Shown one piece after another: positions 34,464 through 45,856 of a stretch of 60,000 nt of DNA. The translations under genes were made by a program, and so were the position numbers. Within the stretch, counting starts at the first letter, position 1; each line of letters begins with the position of its first letter. The stretch spans positions 82,630,644 through 82,690,643 of the forward strand of contig NC_088295.1 in assembly GCF_032854445.1 (NCBI RefSeq). Direction: 5' to 3'. Below the pieces are notes generated by a model. The model was not told the DNA's origin and did not search any database. It saw only the letters and a program-made list of their open reading frames with translations. The DNA comes from Liolophura sinensis. Its lineage: Eukaryota > Mollusca > Polyplacophora > Chitonida > Chitonidae.

Positions 34464-35335
34464 AACCCAGTTTACAACCATTGTGCATATCGCATATTGA
34501 TAATTGCCATAAATTGGCAGGTAAATTGATACATTCTAAGTAAGCAAAACATGGATAAGCCGTAAGGTGCGCGACTATTAACGTAGGACAAACCGGTTGA
34601 GGAATCGAGTCCAGATCGATTTTGTAGGTTTAGTCTACTCTTTTTGTTGTCGACACAACAACTACGTTAGCATAGCCTAATGTTCGCTGAAGACCACTTG
34701 TTTCCTACCAGTATGACATATATATCCATATATATACGTGGAAAAGTTCATCGTGCCAAATGATAGTGCTTTACTCAGGGCACTCCTTCAACCATAAATC
34801 TAACCGCCCCCATATGGGCGATACATTATTCAGTATGACGTAAAAGTCTTTCAGGTAAACACAAGAACATATAAAAGATAAAAGATTGGTTTATTTTGTA
34901 AACTTTGTATGAACTTCGTTGGAAATTTCGTTTATACTCTAAAAGCAAGATAATGAGAATATGGCTTATGGGAAAAAAACTGTTATCATTAATAAAACAA
35001 AGTGTTTTCAAAACACTTCACACCTAATAAGATCAGAAGCAACAAATGACAAATGACAAACAGATTTGAGAGCACATTCCATCTGAATGCAGGTACATTG
35101 TGGACACCGCGACTCGATTTATTGCAAAGAAACAAGAATGGGCCAGGCTTATCCACAGTGAAACACTGCACATAATACATGATGGCCAGAAAGTAATAAT
35201 ACAAAAATAATTAGATTATGGGAATCTAGGAATGTAATAATGCGAGATTACAAATAGCACTTGCTACCGGTAGTGTAATAATCATACGTTATGGTAGCAA
35301 GTGTATATGTATATTGAAATTTTCAATAAGTGGCG
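34464..35335. other. intron sequence, nothing recognised
   Basis: AT-rich sequence within the intron between exons 2 and 3. Confidence 0.55.
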
Positions 35336-35668
35336 ACCGGCCCGGCTAGCACAGTTGGTAGAGCGTCCGCTTCGGGACCGGTAGATCCAGGGTCAATCCT
35401 TGATCGAGTCACACCTAAGACCTTAAAAGAGGAAGTTGTAACTTCCTCGCTTGGCGTTCAGCATGAAGGGGATAGTGCAACGACTGGTTGACCCCTATCA
35501 GTATAATGGCTCGGGCTTACATGCCTTCGGTAAGTCTCAGTGAAGCAGCACTAAATAAAAGAGCGGTGGAAATCCGTCCTGCAACAAGGAGGCACATTAC
35601 ACGTACATGCACCCTATGATTCCTTCGTCGGCATATGACGACGTTAAACCCCAAGCACTCACTCAATA
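35336..35668 (+). mobile_element. SINE family B copy
   Basis: Head with AGCACAGTTGGTAGAGCG and GGGTCAATCC, body as at 3,358, closing TCGGCATATGACGACGTTAAACCCC. The tail has lost about 20 bp relative to the 3,358 copy. Confidence 0.88.
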
Positions 35669-36194
35669 AGTGGCGGCGACACACTATAATATCAGTATTA
35701 GACAGTATTTCTGTCTTAGCTTGCACAAGTTTTTTTTTTGTCTTCAGTATTGCACCAGTGCAATACAAAGAAGGACAAGGAGAAGGGTTTTGTCTATACC
35801 TACCCAGGATTAAAATAACTGCAACTTGGATGAATCGGGTGGAAACATAGCTGAGCTCATTTGTTCTACATAACTATACAGCATGATGGCAACATTTAGG
35901 CCTCATAGATACGAGTTTTTTGTGTGTGTGTGTTTTTTTTTTTTTTGTTATTACCCTTCGACTGTTGTTAGAGTTATCGCCCTGGGTTTGCAAACCTTGT
36001 TAAAAACGAAAATGAATAAGAAGCTATCCTCTTTTAGTGTTATTTAGGCATAGTAATTTAATTTATTTATATGTTGAAGACAATTTAACTATTATTATCA
36101 AGGGCTGTATCAATCAAATTGCTGCCAGCTACCGTACGCAGGCAACAAACTGTAAAACTGTCTAAAGCTTAGTCGGTTAAAACCACAGTCGGCT
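35669..36194. other. intron sequence, simple repeats only
   Basis: Contains a GTGTGTGTG and poly-T run near 35,920-35,946. Nothing else recognised. Confidence 0.5.
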
Positions 36195-36640
36195 ATGTTG
36201 TCACTCTGCAGCAATCTGACTGGTAGAATCTCTGATGATTGTTCTTAAATTGATCCCTAAGTATAAATTAATTAAATTACTGTGTAGACATAAGACAAGA
36301 GGGTGATACTTTCTTGTCAATTTTCCTTTCTAACAACGAATTGATATAACCCTCACAACAGACAGTCAAAGTGAAACAACAACATCGTAGGCCTATGCGT
36401 TCTGTTGATTTGTGAGCTTTAGAAAAGCTTCATTGGCAAATAGCCTAAAGCGGACTTGTTTCTATTTTCTCCAGTCAGTGAACGAACTCTATAAAATGGC
36501 CCTCATAACACTTTTAACGCGTGTTTGTTTCCTACTTGTCACTCTCGGACGTGACTAAAGATTTCGGACTAACTTTCGACGAGTCTAAGACGAAAAACTT
36601 TACCCAGTACCCAAATATTTTCCTTGTGAAACGGACTAGA
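36195..36640. repeat. dispersed repeat, partner of 4,885-5,310
   Basis: Collinear diverged copy of the repeat at 4,885. It directly precedes the inverted-repeat element at 36,645. Confidence 0.6.
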
Positions 36641-36644
36641 TGTT

Positions 36645-37364
36645 GAAGCCGGAGAAGGCAAAGTGATGGCACGATGGCACGAAGAGATGACACGATGCCA
36701 GTAACGTACATTCGCTTCGTGCAATCATGTGATCGCTTTGTGCCATCGTGCCATCGCCGCGCATCATGGTGCCATAGGACATTAGACAAGCGACGTGGTG
36801 CATTATGGTACATACATTTTATTACTATGGTGTGTTTCTTTCAGCCACGTGGCTATATTCCGCCGTATCCTAGTACGGCGTACATTTTACGCCGTACTCA
36901 AGAATATTTTACTTATACGATGGCGGCCAATATTATGGCGGGAGGAAACCGGGCAAAGCCAGGGGGAAACCTACGACCATCCGCAGGTTGTTGGTCTGAC
37001 GTTCCCATGTACGGCGGGAGAGGAAGCCAGCATGGGCTGGACAGAAACCGCATTGGTGAGAGGCTCCTTGGTCATTACGCTGCGCTAGCGCGTAAACCAA
37101 CTGAGTCACGTAGGTCCCAGTTTCCTTAAGCACGCGCTTAAGGACAAACGCTTGACGCTAAACAGATTCATATGGATATGTATACAAAATTTTACACAAG
37201 TATCAGTAGTGGAAAATGACAAAAGCCCGATGTCACTGGTCACTTAAGTATTCTTCTTGCCATCGCCTCTTACCATCGTGCCATCGCTTCGTACCATCGT
37301 GAAATCGCTTCGTGCCTTCGCCGTGCGATGGGACGATGGTACGATGATGGCATTATCCGGCTTC
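36645..37364. mobile_element. inverted-repeat element (MITE-like) with nested SINE
   Basis: Bounded by GAAGCCGGA (36,645-36,653) and its reverse complement TCCGGCTTC (37,356-37,364). Inside both ends lie tandem and inverted runs of GATGGCACGATGGCACGAAG and CTTCGTGCCATCGTGCCATC. No coding region of its own. The centre is occupied by a SINE family A copy. Confidence 0.7.
36889..37117 (-). mobile_element. SINE family A, copy 5 (diverged)
   Basis: Minus-strand copy with TGAGTACGGCGTAAAAT, the body and a degenerate head (GTGACTCAGTTGGTTTACGCG). It is more diverged than the other copies. Confidence 0.9.
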
Positions 37365-39243
37365 CATAGCTTGACAAAATTACCAGTCGGCTAACTAAGT
37401 TAGTCGTTTAAGTTTTGGGATTACATTTTTTTGTTAAACGGGCTCCTGTCGTCGACTAAATGACCCTTAGCCGACTAACATAGCTTGAAAATATTTAGAT
37501 TGTCTTACCACCCTTTATTTGGAAGAGTCCAACTTTGTGCACTACAGGATGTGCAATTCTTGACACGGTGCCAAAAATGCATGTGGCAACATGTTATGCC
37601 GTGCCCGCCTGTCCCAGGCTTTTTAGGCTGATGGATAAACTAGCGTGTTACCATTTTGAACTAGGGTGTATAAACACCTAGTCCACGTTTTATTTTTTAA
37701 ATATCCAACAATATGGGTAAAATATAAATCTGGAAAAGGTCATGTACGAACGTACCAAACTACCCAAGCAACTCACATGTACCTAACTGGTATATAGTCA
37801 CCCATCAGTAAGGCCGGTCAGAGGGTTTTTACATGCCTTAATCGGAGCACATTCTTTATTTTTAATCATATTACAAGTATACTCTCTGTATCGTAATGTG
37901 AATATTAACGTGTAGAGGATATCACATGTTCCAGGACGGCTACATAAAAATAGACCTTAAATCTATGGGGCGAAACATGGACGTTCCAGGTTAAGAATCG
38001 CAAGGCCCATTCCCAAAACGACGCACCGGTATAACACAAATTACCAAAGAACTAAGAAAGTACCGTATACGAAGTACTAAATTAGGAGAGAATCATACAA
38101 TGAGAAGCAGTCAACAGTTTCCAGTGATTTTGGAAAGATGCAAGGTACGTTTTAGGTGAATCGGTGAATTCAGTAAAATCAATATTCACATCGTGTACCA
38201 TGCTAATATATAAGCTAAAATAAGTCAAAAATATAAGTTACACCAGTGTGTTGCCGCGCTACTTTGTTAGCTCGTTACCTCGCTTCTATACCTCTTTACC
38301 TCACTTCATTACCTCGTTACTTCGCTGCCTCACCCAATATTAAAAAGAGCGATATGTCCTCTGTCGGCTTCCATATATACATGTTCTCTTATTGCGATAG
38401 CTCAACAAGAGAGGACGATACTATAAGAGATTGAATCTTCTGCTCGATCTGGTAGTAATTATTTGCAGATAATGACAAGGAACACGAATTTAGTTGATTG
38501 TGACCGGTGAAACCCATATAATATCGCTGATGTAGCTATCCCAAATCAAGTTTGTTGAGTTAGATTCGCGCAATAACTCTCTTGTAATGTTCGTTGAGAT
38601 GCAGTGCTTTCGCTGGTAATACGTGCAGCCACGGTGCCTTTAGAATCACTGTCAATATATCCGCGCTGATACCAGTCGACTAAAACAGAACTCCGTGGCC
38701 AGTGATGCAATAACTTCAAAAGATATGGTATATACGGAGGTATGTACCAGGTGGGTGGGTATGTGGAGTGGGGGGAGGGAGAAGTTGGCGGATAAAAGGC
38801 TGTTTCTGTGACAAAACTTCAAAGCTTTTCGCTCAAGAAGCGCTTTAGATTTTATTGATAGCAAATTTTATATAACTAAAATGTTTATGTCATAGAGGTT
38901 TGTACATGGAAAGGTTTGATTACCCCATATATATTCAACCGAATTTTAATCATACATGATGCCTATATTGCAGGAATTCGGACCGCCAGCAAGTTTTTTT
39001 AAATTACAAGTTTTATAAATGGGTAGCACCCTTGTTGTATTGCTTCATGGAAACTGCGTCGTCCAAACTCCATGCCATCTAACAGTTTTCTAAGCCATTT
39101 TGCAGATAAAATAAACTTCTTGCCCACGAGATAGGAATGATGTACTATCTCTCAAGGGTTCAGACGAACACCCGTGAAGAAAATGGCTGACGCCATGCTG
39201 AAAAAGTTCAGTTAATCAGATTATGTTCCGCCTCTAATCATGG
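37365..39243. other. intron sequence, nothing recognised
   Basis: AT-rich sequence with no recognisable exon or element. Confidence 0.5.
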
Positions 39244-39489
39244 CGGGGGCCTGCATGGCTCAGTTGGTTAGCGCAGCGTAATGACCCAAAATCCTCTGAC
39301 CAATGCAGTTGTTCTGAGTTCAAATCCTGGTTTTTCTCTCCGGCCGTAAGTGAGAATCTGCGGATGGTCGTAGGTTTTCCCCGGCCCTGCCCGGCTTCCT
39401 GCCACCATAATGCTGACCGCCGTCGTATAAGTGAAATATTCTTGAGTACGGCGTAAAACACCTATCAAATAGTTTAATAAATAAATTAA
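39244..39489 (+). mobile_element. SINE family A, copy 6
   Basis: Head CATGGCTCAGTTGG, body with a deletion, closing TGAGTACGGCGTAAAACACC and tail ATAAATAAATTAAT. Confidence 0.9.
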
Positions 39490-39675
39490 TAATGGTGAAC
39501 ACACTGAGCTGTCGCACGCGCTTTAATCATTGTGAACACACTGAGATATCGTACACGCTTTAATCATGGTAAGCACACTGAGCTGTCGCACACGCTTTAG
39601 TCATGGTGAACACACTGAGCTGTCGCACACACTTTAATCATGGTGAACACACTGAGCTGTCGCAAACGATTCATG
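39490..39675. repeat. ~37-bp minisatellite, 5 units
   Basis: Five units of AATCATGGTGAACACACTGA followed by GCTGTCGCACACGCTTT, starting right at the tail of SINE copy 6. Confidence 0.92.
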
Positions 39676-40986
39676 GGAATCAGGGATTTCGTCGGATGCA
39701 TTTTTGTCCTTTCGGATTTTCCCCGTTTGTATTTTGTCCTGGATTCAACAAACGGTATATACCCTACTAAAACAAATATATGAAGGCTGCATTCCCTCAA
39801 TAATTTAATACTAGATGTATGGACATGCGATCGCTATGCATATGTAAGGTGACATGAGATCAGCTTGAGAGAATAATGAAATGCAAAGATAAGAGAGACA
39901 GGCAGCATTTTGTTCACCTAAAATGTATTCAAGTATGTAAATGGCAACTTAAAAGGAATCAAAGAGATCATTTGAGACTATTCTGTGCATTGGGGTTCCT
40001 TAATGATAATTTCATACATTAGATACTAAGACTATATCGTTTTTGTATTCATTTACATACACACACATATATAGACAGTGACGTTAAACAGTATTGTTTC
40101 TAGCGTATTCTTTTGTGTGGAAAATTTATGGTATCATAAATTAAGGTCCATCAAATTGTAATGTGTTGTGGATTTGTAATCACAGGTTGTAGAAACATTT
40201 AAAAAGATAACGGTGCATACAACTATTATCACCGTATCTCACGTATGGTGTAGTTACATTGTAGACACGCTTTGGTATATACCATATTTGTATTCTTTGT
40301 ATTGGTATATGAATGTACCAAGCAGTTCATGTACGTATTCATTTGCATATGCATGTGGATAGTATTACCACTCAGCCAAAAAAATCTCATAACATTTAAC
40401 TAATACCTGTTGGCCTTAACTATCGTAAGTTAATGTTTTAACGAAACATATTTTCATTTGATTTATAACATTGTGTCCTCCCTTACACGTGTAGCGTAAT
40501 TAATCTATTATTATAATTTATGTTATTATAGTGTTATTATATTCTTGCAAGATCATATGAAAATATCATACAGAAATTAGATCATCTTTATTTCCACGTA
40601 GTACGTACGGAGCCGTAAAAGTGATAAAGTGGAAAAAGGACTCTTTTAGCTGTTAGATTTTAAAGTTGAGGGCTCGAGTTTAAAACACGAGGCCCCGACT
40701 ATAGTGACCAGTCATATGCTATAGGGGTTACGTTATATTCGCATCTATGTATAGGGGATACTGCCTGATCGTCAGTGCCATTATTGCCTTGCAGCTACTA
40801 ACTGTTGTTTCTCCGTGAGTGTATTTCATTAACAGTGACAGACGTTCAACAGTTTATGGTTGCCATATATTAGCTGTTTGATTGAAAACAACGTGTAGTT
40901 GTATTCTTTTGTCCTTCTAAATTTCGTTCATGGGATCCGTAGGTACATATTAGTGTACGACTGAAAATTCCATACAACAGACGTAC
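39676..40986 (-). other. intron sequence, nothing recognised
   Basis: AT-rich sequence up to the donor of exon 2. Confidence 0.55.
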
Positions 40987-41202
40987 CGTTCATCCAGATG
41001 GGATAATATGCATTACAGCTGCCAGGAGGTGGTACAGATTGGGCCAGGTCGACGTCCTTGGTGTCCACCTTGAGGCGATACCAGCCATCGCTGAGCGAAA
41101 TGTCGCAATAGGCATTCTCTATATCACTGAAGTTCTTCACGTTGTCGAAGCTGCGTAAAACTGTTCCTGATAAAACGGCGTTTGACTGGCATGGGTTTAG
41201 CG
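40987..41202 (-). CDS. vWD/EGF gene, exon 2 (first half of D8C domain)
   Basis: Acceptor TTTTTCAG, donor AACG|GTACGT, 216 bp. It reads ALNPCQSNAVLSG, ENAYCDISLSDGWYRLKV and GSCNAYYPIWMNG. This is the first part of a D8C domain (three of eight cysteines plus the GWYR core). Its first codon is completed by the last base of exon 1 (G+CG), which confirms the join. Confidence 0.93.
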
Positions 41203-41466
41203 CTGAAAAAGAAAGCAGTGAACCCAGAGATTAGTGTGAATCAGTTTTCAGATATACAACTGAACAAACTGTAAATATGGTACACATTGAATTCATGAAC
41301 ACCACATGCTTCAAACTGTAAAATCTCTTGTCCAAGCAGAGTATACCTGGTGTAAAAGTATTCATAAATATGCCAGGAATAAAGAAGTAAGATCAATCAT
41401 ACATGTAGACACGCATTAACTCTTAAAATAGCAGTATCTTTTTCCCTTCAGGATACATGTACGAAC

Positions 41467-41530
41467 CTTGAAACAGAGCTGGGGTAAAAGTGAGCGAACC
41501 GACTATGACAGACAGCAGCAGCATGGCCAT
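41467..41530 (-). CDS. vWD/EGF gene, exon 1 (signal peptide)
   Basis: Starts at an ATG and reads MAMLLLSVIVGSLTFTPALFQ, a typical secretory signal peptide, ending at donor CAAG|GTTCGT in phase 1. This places the start of a gene that runs leftwards for at least 34 kb: signal peptide, D8C, undefined extracellular region, vWD, furin site, EGF. A second ATG two codons later is also possible. The combination D8C-vWD-EGF resembles VWDE-type secreted proteins; the exact orthologue cannot be decided here. Confidence 0.88.
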
Positions 41531-41737
41531 TGTATCAGATGTTCAGGTTTTGATAGCAACTGTGACCACACCAAAACCAGCAGGAGAATATAAATTACGG
41601 TGTTGTGTAACAAGGAAGTACTAAATAGCCAATCAATCGGGACCTATCCTATACGGGAAAATACCCGCTAAAACCCTATTTGTCATGTCTGACGATACCA
41701 GAGGACCGATGACACCTAGTTAACCTAGTTAAGATCT

Positions 41738-41991
41738 ATGATTTATGTATTTATTTATTTGATCCGTGTTTTACGCCGTACTCAAGAATATTTCACTTAT
41801 GCGAGGGTGACCAGCATTATAATGGGTGGAAACCGGGCTCTCACGACCATCCGCAGGTTGCTGACAGACCCTCTCGGCCGGAGAGGAAGCCAGCATGGGC
41901 TTGGCTTGAACTCACAGCGATCGCATTAGTGAGAGACTCCTGGGTCATTACACTGCGCTAGCGCGCTAACCAACTGAGCCACGGAGGTCCC
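41738..41991 (-). mobile_element. SINE family A, copy 7
   Basis: Minus-strand copy upstream of the gene start, with head TGGCTCAGTTGG, AGTTCAAGCC, shortened body and an ATAAATAAATACATAAATC tail. Confidence 0.93.
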
Positions 41992-42889
41992 CTAACACAA
42001 GATCGATAGCACCTAGTTAACAAAAGATCAGGCGGTAAGGAGTTGGCTACTTTGAGCATAGCCTTGTAAGACTTTCGTGATTCCTACTTTACTCAGATCT
42101 CAGTTTTGTAATCAAGCTCTGGGTTTTAAGTGAGTGAGGCAAGGATATGTACAATCATCTTTACCTGTAGGCGCCACTACGCATCACTGCTGACCTGCAG
42201 GTGTCTTTTCCCATACCGACAAAAAAGAATACACTAACAGAACTTTCAAGGTCTCAGATCTACTTTCATGAAAATATGTTATAATTCAACTCTTTAATTC
42301 TCGATATGGGGAAGCACCAGATGGAAAAAACTAGGCGATGGTAGTAATTAGACATTTCTCTCAAAACAGGCCTTTTCATGATTATATGTATCTGTGGGCA
42401 TTCCACTTTTTAGTCTTTGGAGAATTTCTCAGGTGAATACACATGTATGCCATATTTTCTCAACTTTCACATTTCACATAGCAACAGACAAACAAGTTCA
42501 CAGAGTTGTTCTCCAGATTAAATCTTTCCTATGCAAATGCTACTTCCTAGTTGTAGGACACCGCGGGTTTGCTAAAGAGATTACATGAAGCATAAACTGT
42601 TTTTTGTATCGTATATCCAGAGATACGCACAAAGTAGATCTGTTGTGCAGATAGCAGTTGACGTCAAATCTTGGTGTCAAATAACAATAAATGTTATGGC
42701 CAAGCTACTGCTGCCGGTCTTAGTTGGTTTTGCACTGCGGCTCCATGTGTCTTACAAGGCACATATATATGTGATAATGTGAAAAAGGCACATTACACTA
42801 TACATTTTGCTAAACAATGCATTAAACTATATGCATTTTCCTTACTTTTATTCTTTTGTTTCGTTCACATACCGACGCATCATATACAT
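41992..42889. other. no gene seen
   Basis: AT-rich sequence upstream of the host gene. The short frames here have no family motif. Confidence 0.5.
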
Positions 42890-43065
42890 CACGAAACAGG
42901 ACACATTGTAACTGGCACCGACCTAGTCGACCTGGCATCCTCAGTCCGACTTCCTGAAGCGGTGTCACCTCGACGGCCTTGTTGTTCACCTTGAGGCGAT
43001 ATAAGCCACTATTGACTGAACTGTCCCAGTAGGTGTTTTTCAATATCATTCATTGTCATTGTGTC
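42890..43065 (-). pseudogene. relic of a D8C-type exon
   Basis: On the minus strand the sequence around TGATATTGAAAAACACCTACTGGGACAGTTC aligns with exon 2 (TGATATAGAGAATGCCTATTGCGACATTTC), and the peptide SGLYRLKVNNKAVEV corresponds to DGWYRLKVDTKDVDL. The frame is lost on both sides of that block. A paralogous gene or exon copy appears to have decayed here, just outside the Polinton-like element. Confidence 0.75.
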
Positions 43066-43261
43066 ACTGAGTCATTGCGATTATGGAAGCTTCTCAGATC
43101 GCAGGCTTGTTGTCTGCTAGTTATATATGAAAAAGTACATACAATCAAAATAGATTTGAAGGCCATGGAAACCACATGTTGCAAGGCCATGGAAAACATA
43201 CGTTGCAAGACCATAGCAAAACCACGTGGAAGGTCATGGAAACCAAATGATGACTGTTTAA

Positions 43262-43267
43262 TTCATA
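43262..43267. repeat. target-site duplication, left
   Basis: TTCATA, matching the TTCATA at 58,787-58,792. The terminal A of the element appears shared or lost on this side. Confidence 0.85.
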
Positions 43268-43437
43268 GTAGTAGGGGGAGTATAGGTTCTGGCGCACCCT
43301 CCCCTTGGTAAATAGAGGCCCCCAGCCCCTATTCCCGGCGAGGTCCAGAGGTTCTAGTATACACACTATAGGTTCTGGCACCCCCCCCCCCTTGGGGCCC
43401 TCCCCATAACAAATAGAGGCCCCCCTTCCCAGCCCCC
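43267..43437 (+). repeat. left terminal inverted repeat
   Basis: About 165 bp matching the reverse complement of 58,621-58,786 with a few differences and a longer C run (43,381-43,391). Each TIR contains two direct sub-repeats of roughly 86-bp period: TATAGGTTCTGG..CACC, CCCCTTGG and AAATAGAGGCCCCC. Confidence 0.95.
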
Positions 43438-43440
43438 CAT

Positions 43441-44940
43441 ACCCCCCCTCCCTTAGGCACCTCCCCAGCCAAGGCATACACGCTTATTTACAAGTCTCGC
43501 CTACACACACATTGATATGAGGCGACCTAGTTGGCACTTAATACATAAGGCGTAAAGTATATATATAGACCGGCTGTATTGCACAACAGGGTGATTCAGC
43601 TGATTTTCTCCCCAGTATAGGGCTTAAACCACTGATTTTTATGAAAAATAAATGTGACAGCTTTTTTCAGCGTGTCTTGTTTGATAAGATCCAGTATTTT
43701 TAGGAGGATTGGAAATATTTTGTTAATGCAAAATAGTCTTTCCAATTTAGCCTATGTTTTGTGGGTCGTGGGATATAGCTCAGTCGGTTGACAGAGGTGG
43801 GAAAGGCGCTGTGTGTAATTCATATACTACATGTATAAGGGATGTTTGCTAGCTCAAATCCGGATTTGGTCTCCTGTATATGTAGTATATGAATGCGTTA
43901 CCTGCATATGGCGCCGGGCTCTACGCACTTCTATGGAATCTCTGCAACTTTCGACAGTTTCGGAGGCAGAAAAACCTTACCAAGGGGTGTTGTAGATGGC
44001 CCAAAGGTAGTGGGATGTGTCAGCGCCAATTAACGGTGGGTCGCTAGCGCAAAAAATCCGGAGCCCGCCGTTACGGTGGTGATTAATTGGTAACAGGCTG
44101 AGCTATAAACCAGGCCTTTTGCTTTTTTGGGCCATGGGTTCGAACCTCACACTGGGCAGAAATTTTTTTTACCCCCGGGCACCAGGCTAGCCAGACACCC
44201 GGCCAACTGGACGGCCAATCCAGCCAAAGGGGGTATTTTTGACGGGTAAAATTTTTTTACGGCGAGTCCCAGCCCACAGACAAGTACATTGTTTCAAAGT
44301 GTATTAATATTATATGTATGTATACTAGATTGTGGATATTTTTCTAACATGTAAGTTTAAAAAGTGTATTCATATATGTATTCAGATGACAGAACTGATG
44401 TTTGACACGCACTACTGTGCCCAGAGTTAATTTCTCGACATAGATATGTGACTGATAGTACATGTATTTGAATTGTTTTTTGTATTTTACAAAGTTTATT
44501 TCTACCTACTGTGACTTAGGTGCTCAAAACGTATAGTGCCACTACTCTTTTAGTGAGTGACGGTCACAAATTCAGCGGTGATAATTCTGCCTGTTCTCAG
44601 TCTCAGAGCTATGTATACTGTATTCTGATTTGGTTCCGTTGCATGTGAAGTAGTGTAACTCTGAGTGACATCCACCCGCTGTGCCAAATTACCATGCATT
44701 TTGATTATTTTCCTTTTGTGTATTTTATTTTTTATTTATTTCTACCTCCTGATTTACAGCATTCACACTTGAACTGCTGTGCCAAATTGCCATTGTTTTC
44801 TTACATCTGTATTGAATTGTGTATTCTACAGTTTCTACCCCCTATTTCACACTTGGTTGTCCAAAACATAACAGGTTGTAACCATACAATTTCCAGTGAT
44901 ATAAAGCTATTAAAAGGTCTTGTTTTTCAATGATACAGTG
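43441..44940. other. AT-rich, gene-free segment inside the element
   Basis: About 1.5 kb without coding potential and with host-like base composition, between the left TIR and the first gene. It includes tRNA-like promoter motifs (ATATAGCTCAGTCGG near 43,775 and GGGTTCGAACCTC near 44,147) about 370 bp apart. It may be a nested insertion, because a TIR-like sequence reappears at 44,965-45,003. Confidence 0.6.
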
Positions 44941-44964
44941 GCGATAAAATGTCTCCGGCAGCAG

Positions 44965-45003
44965 ACCCCCTGCTTATTTACGGCGGCCCCCAAACCCCCT
45001 ATT
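44965..45003. repeat. internal TIR-like segment
   Basis: TTTACGGCGGCCCCCAAAC followed by CCCCTATT resembles the TIR stretch AAATAGAGGCCCCCAGCCCCTATT. It lies immediately beyond the end of the first gene. Confidence 0.5.
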
Positions 45004-45004
45004 G

Positions 45005-45790
45005 TCAGATCCTGGCTAATGCCCTGCCCCCGGGGCTCTCGAGACATAGCATGGGGTTGCCCTGGTTCCAAACAAGTTCCCTCTGGGCACCTCTCCAGAA
45101 CATCATTCGGAAAGAGCGTTTTTCAGCTCTTGCCGAGCTAGTTTTCGGCCGCGATCTATAAGCTGTTTTTTTCGTGCTTTCATCGATCTCTACGGCGTTG
45201 AATGCCTTACGAGACTTAGCGCGCATCCCCTGCTTCAGATCAGAGTAGTTCTTGAGCTCCTGAACGACTTGCCTGTACTCTACGTCCGAAATAACACCAT
45301 CAGATAATGCCGTAGATACCTGCGCACGGATGCTGTTAAGTTTAGCCTCAGCCAACAGCCGTATATCGTTATGTTTCTTGGCCTTTGCGTGAAGTCGGCG
45401 GCTAACGAATTTTCCGGCGGCCTTTAAGACACCGCAAGCTATGGCCGCAGCTTCCATAGCCAAGACAGCAGGGGCTGCAATTATTGTTGTGAGTAGTCCC
45501 ACACCTGCAACCCCTAGTCCCAAACCGGCCGTGAGCATGGCCGAATCAAGGGCCTCGGCGGCTAAGACACCGCACCGGTACTTTTTGTACAGGGCCCGGC
45601 GGAGATCTCGCTCAGATTCAAGCTGCCTCTGTATTTCGCTGATATACTGCAGGCGATGGGCGTGCGCCACGCCCTCCGGGGGGTTTTCAACCATCGGCGC
45701 GGTCGGGGTCAAGGGATGGTCATCCGTCGGCTCTTCATCCGTGATCGCTGGGTACAGTCGTCCCATATTGTCCGTCCTACGAATCAACAA
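45005..45790 (-). CDS. element protein A, coiled coil plus hydrophobic segment
   Basis: 261 residues, open throughout. A charged N-terminal third with a helical stretch (YISEIQRQLESERDLRRALYKK) is followed by a long glycine/alanine-rich hydrophobic region (about residues 75-130, LGLGVAGVGLLTTIIAAP) and a basic helical tail with LLAEAKLNSIRAQV and ELKNYSDLKQGMRAK. It looks like a membrane-inserting structural protein. I believe relatives accompany Polinton-like PolB genes in other invertebrates, but that is memory. The last ~25 residues may be out of the original frame. Confidence 0.75.
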   Translation of the reverse strand: MLIRRTDNMGRLYPAITDEEPTDDHPLTPTAPMVENPPEGVAHAHRLQYISEIQRQLESERDLRRALYKKYRCGVLAAEALDSAMLTAGLGLGVAGVGLLTTIIAAPAVLAMEAAAIACGVLKAAGKFVSRRLHAKAKKHNDIRLLAEAKLNSIRAQVSTALSDGVISDVEYRQVVQELKNYSDLKQGMRAKSRKAFNAVEIDESTKKTAYRSRPKTSSARAEKRSFRMMFWRGAQRELVWNQGNPMLCLESPGGRALARI

Positions 45791-45856
45791 CGTCAGTAAG
45801 CTCTAAATAGTCATCGGGAATACTAACACGAAAGCTTATAAGTTTTATACCGGATT

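Noticed and set aside
43772-44160. tRNA gene inside the element
   Set aside because: The A-box-like and B-box-like motifs are about 370 bp apart, too far for a tRNA; kept only as a hint of a nested repeat.
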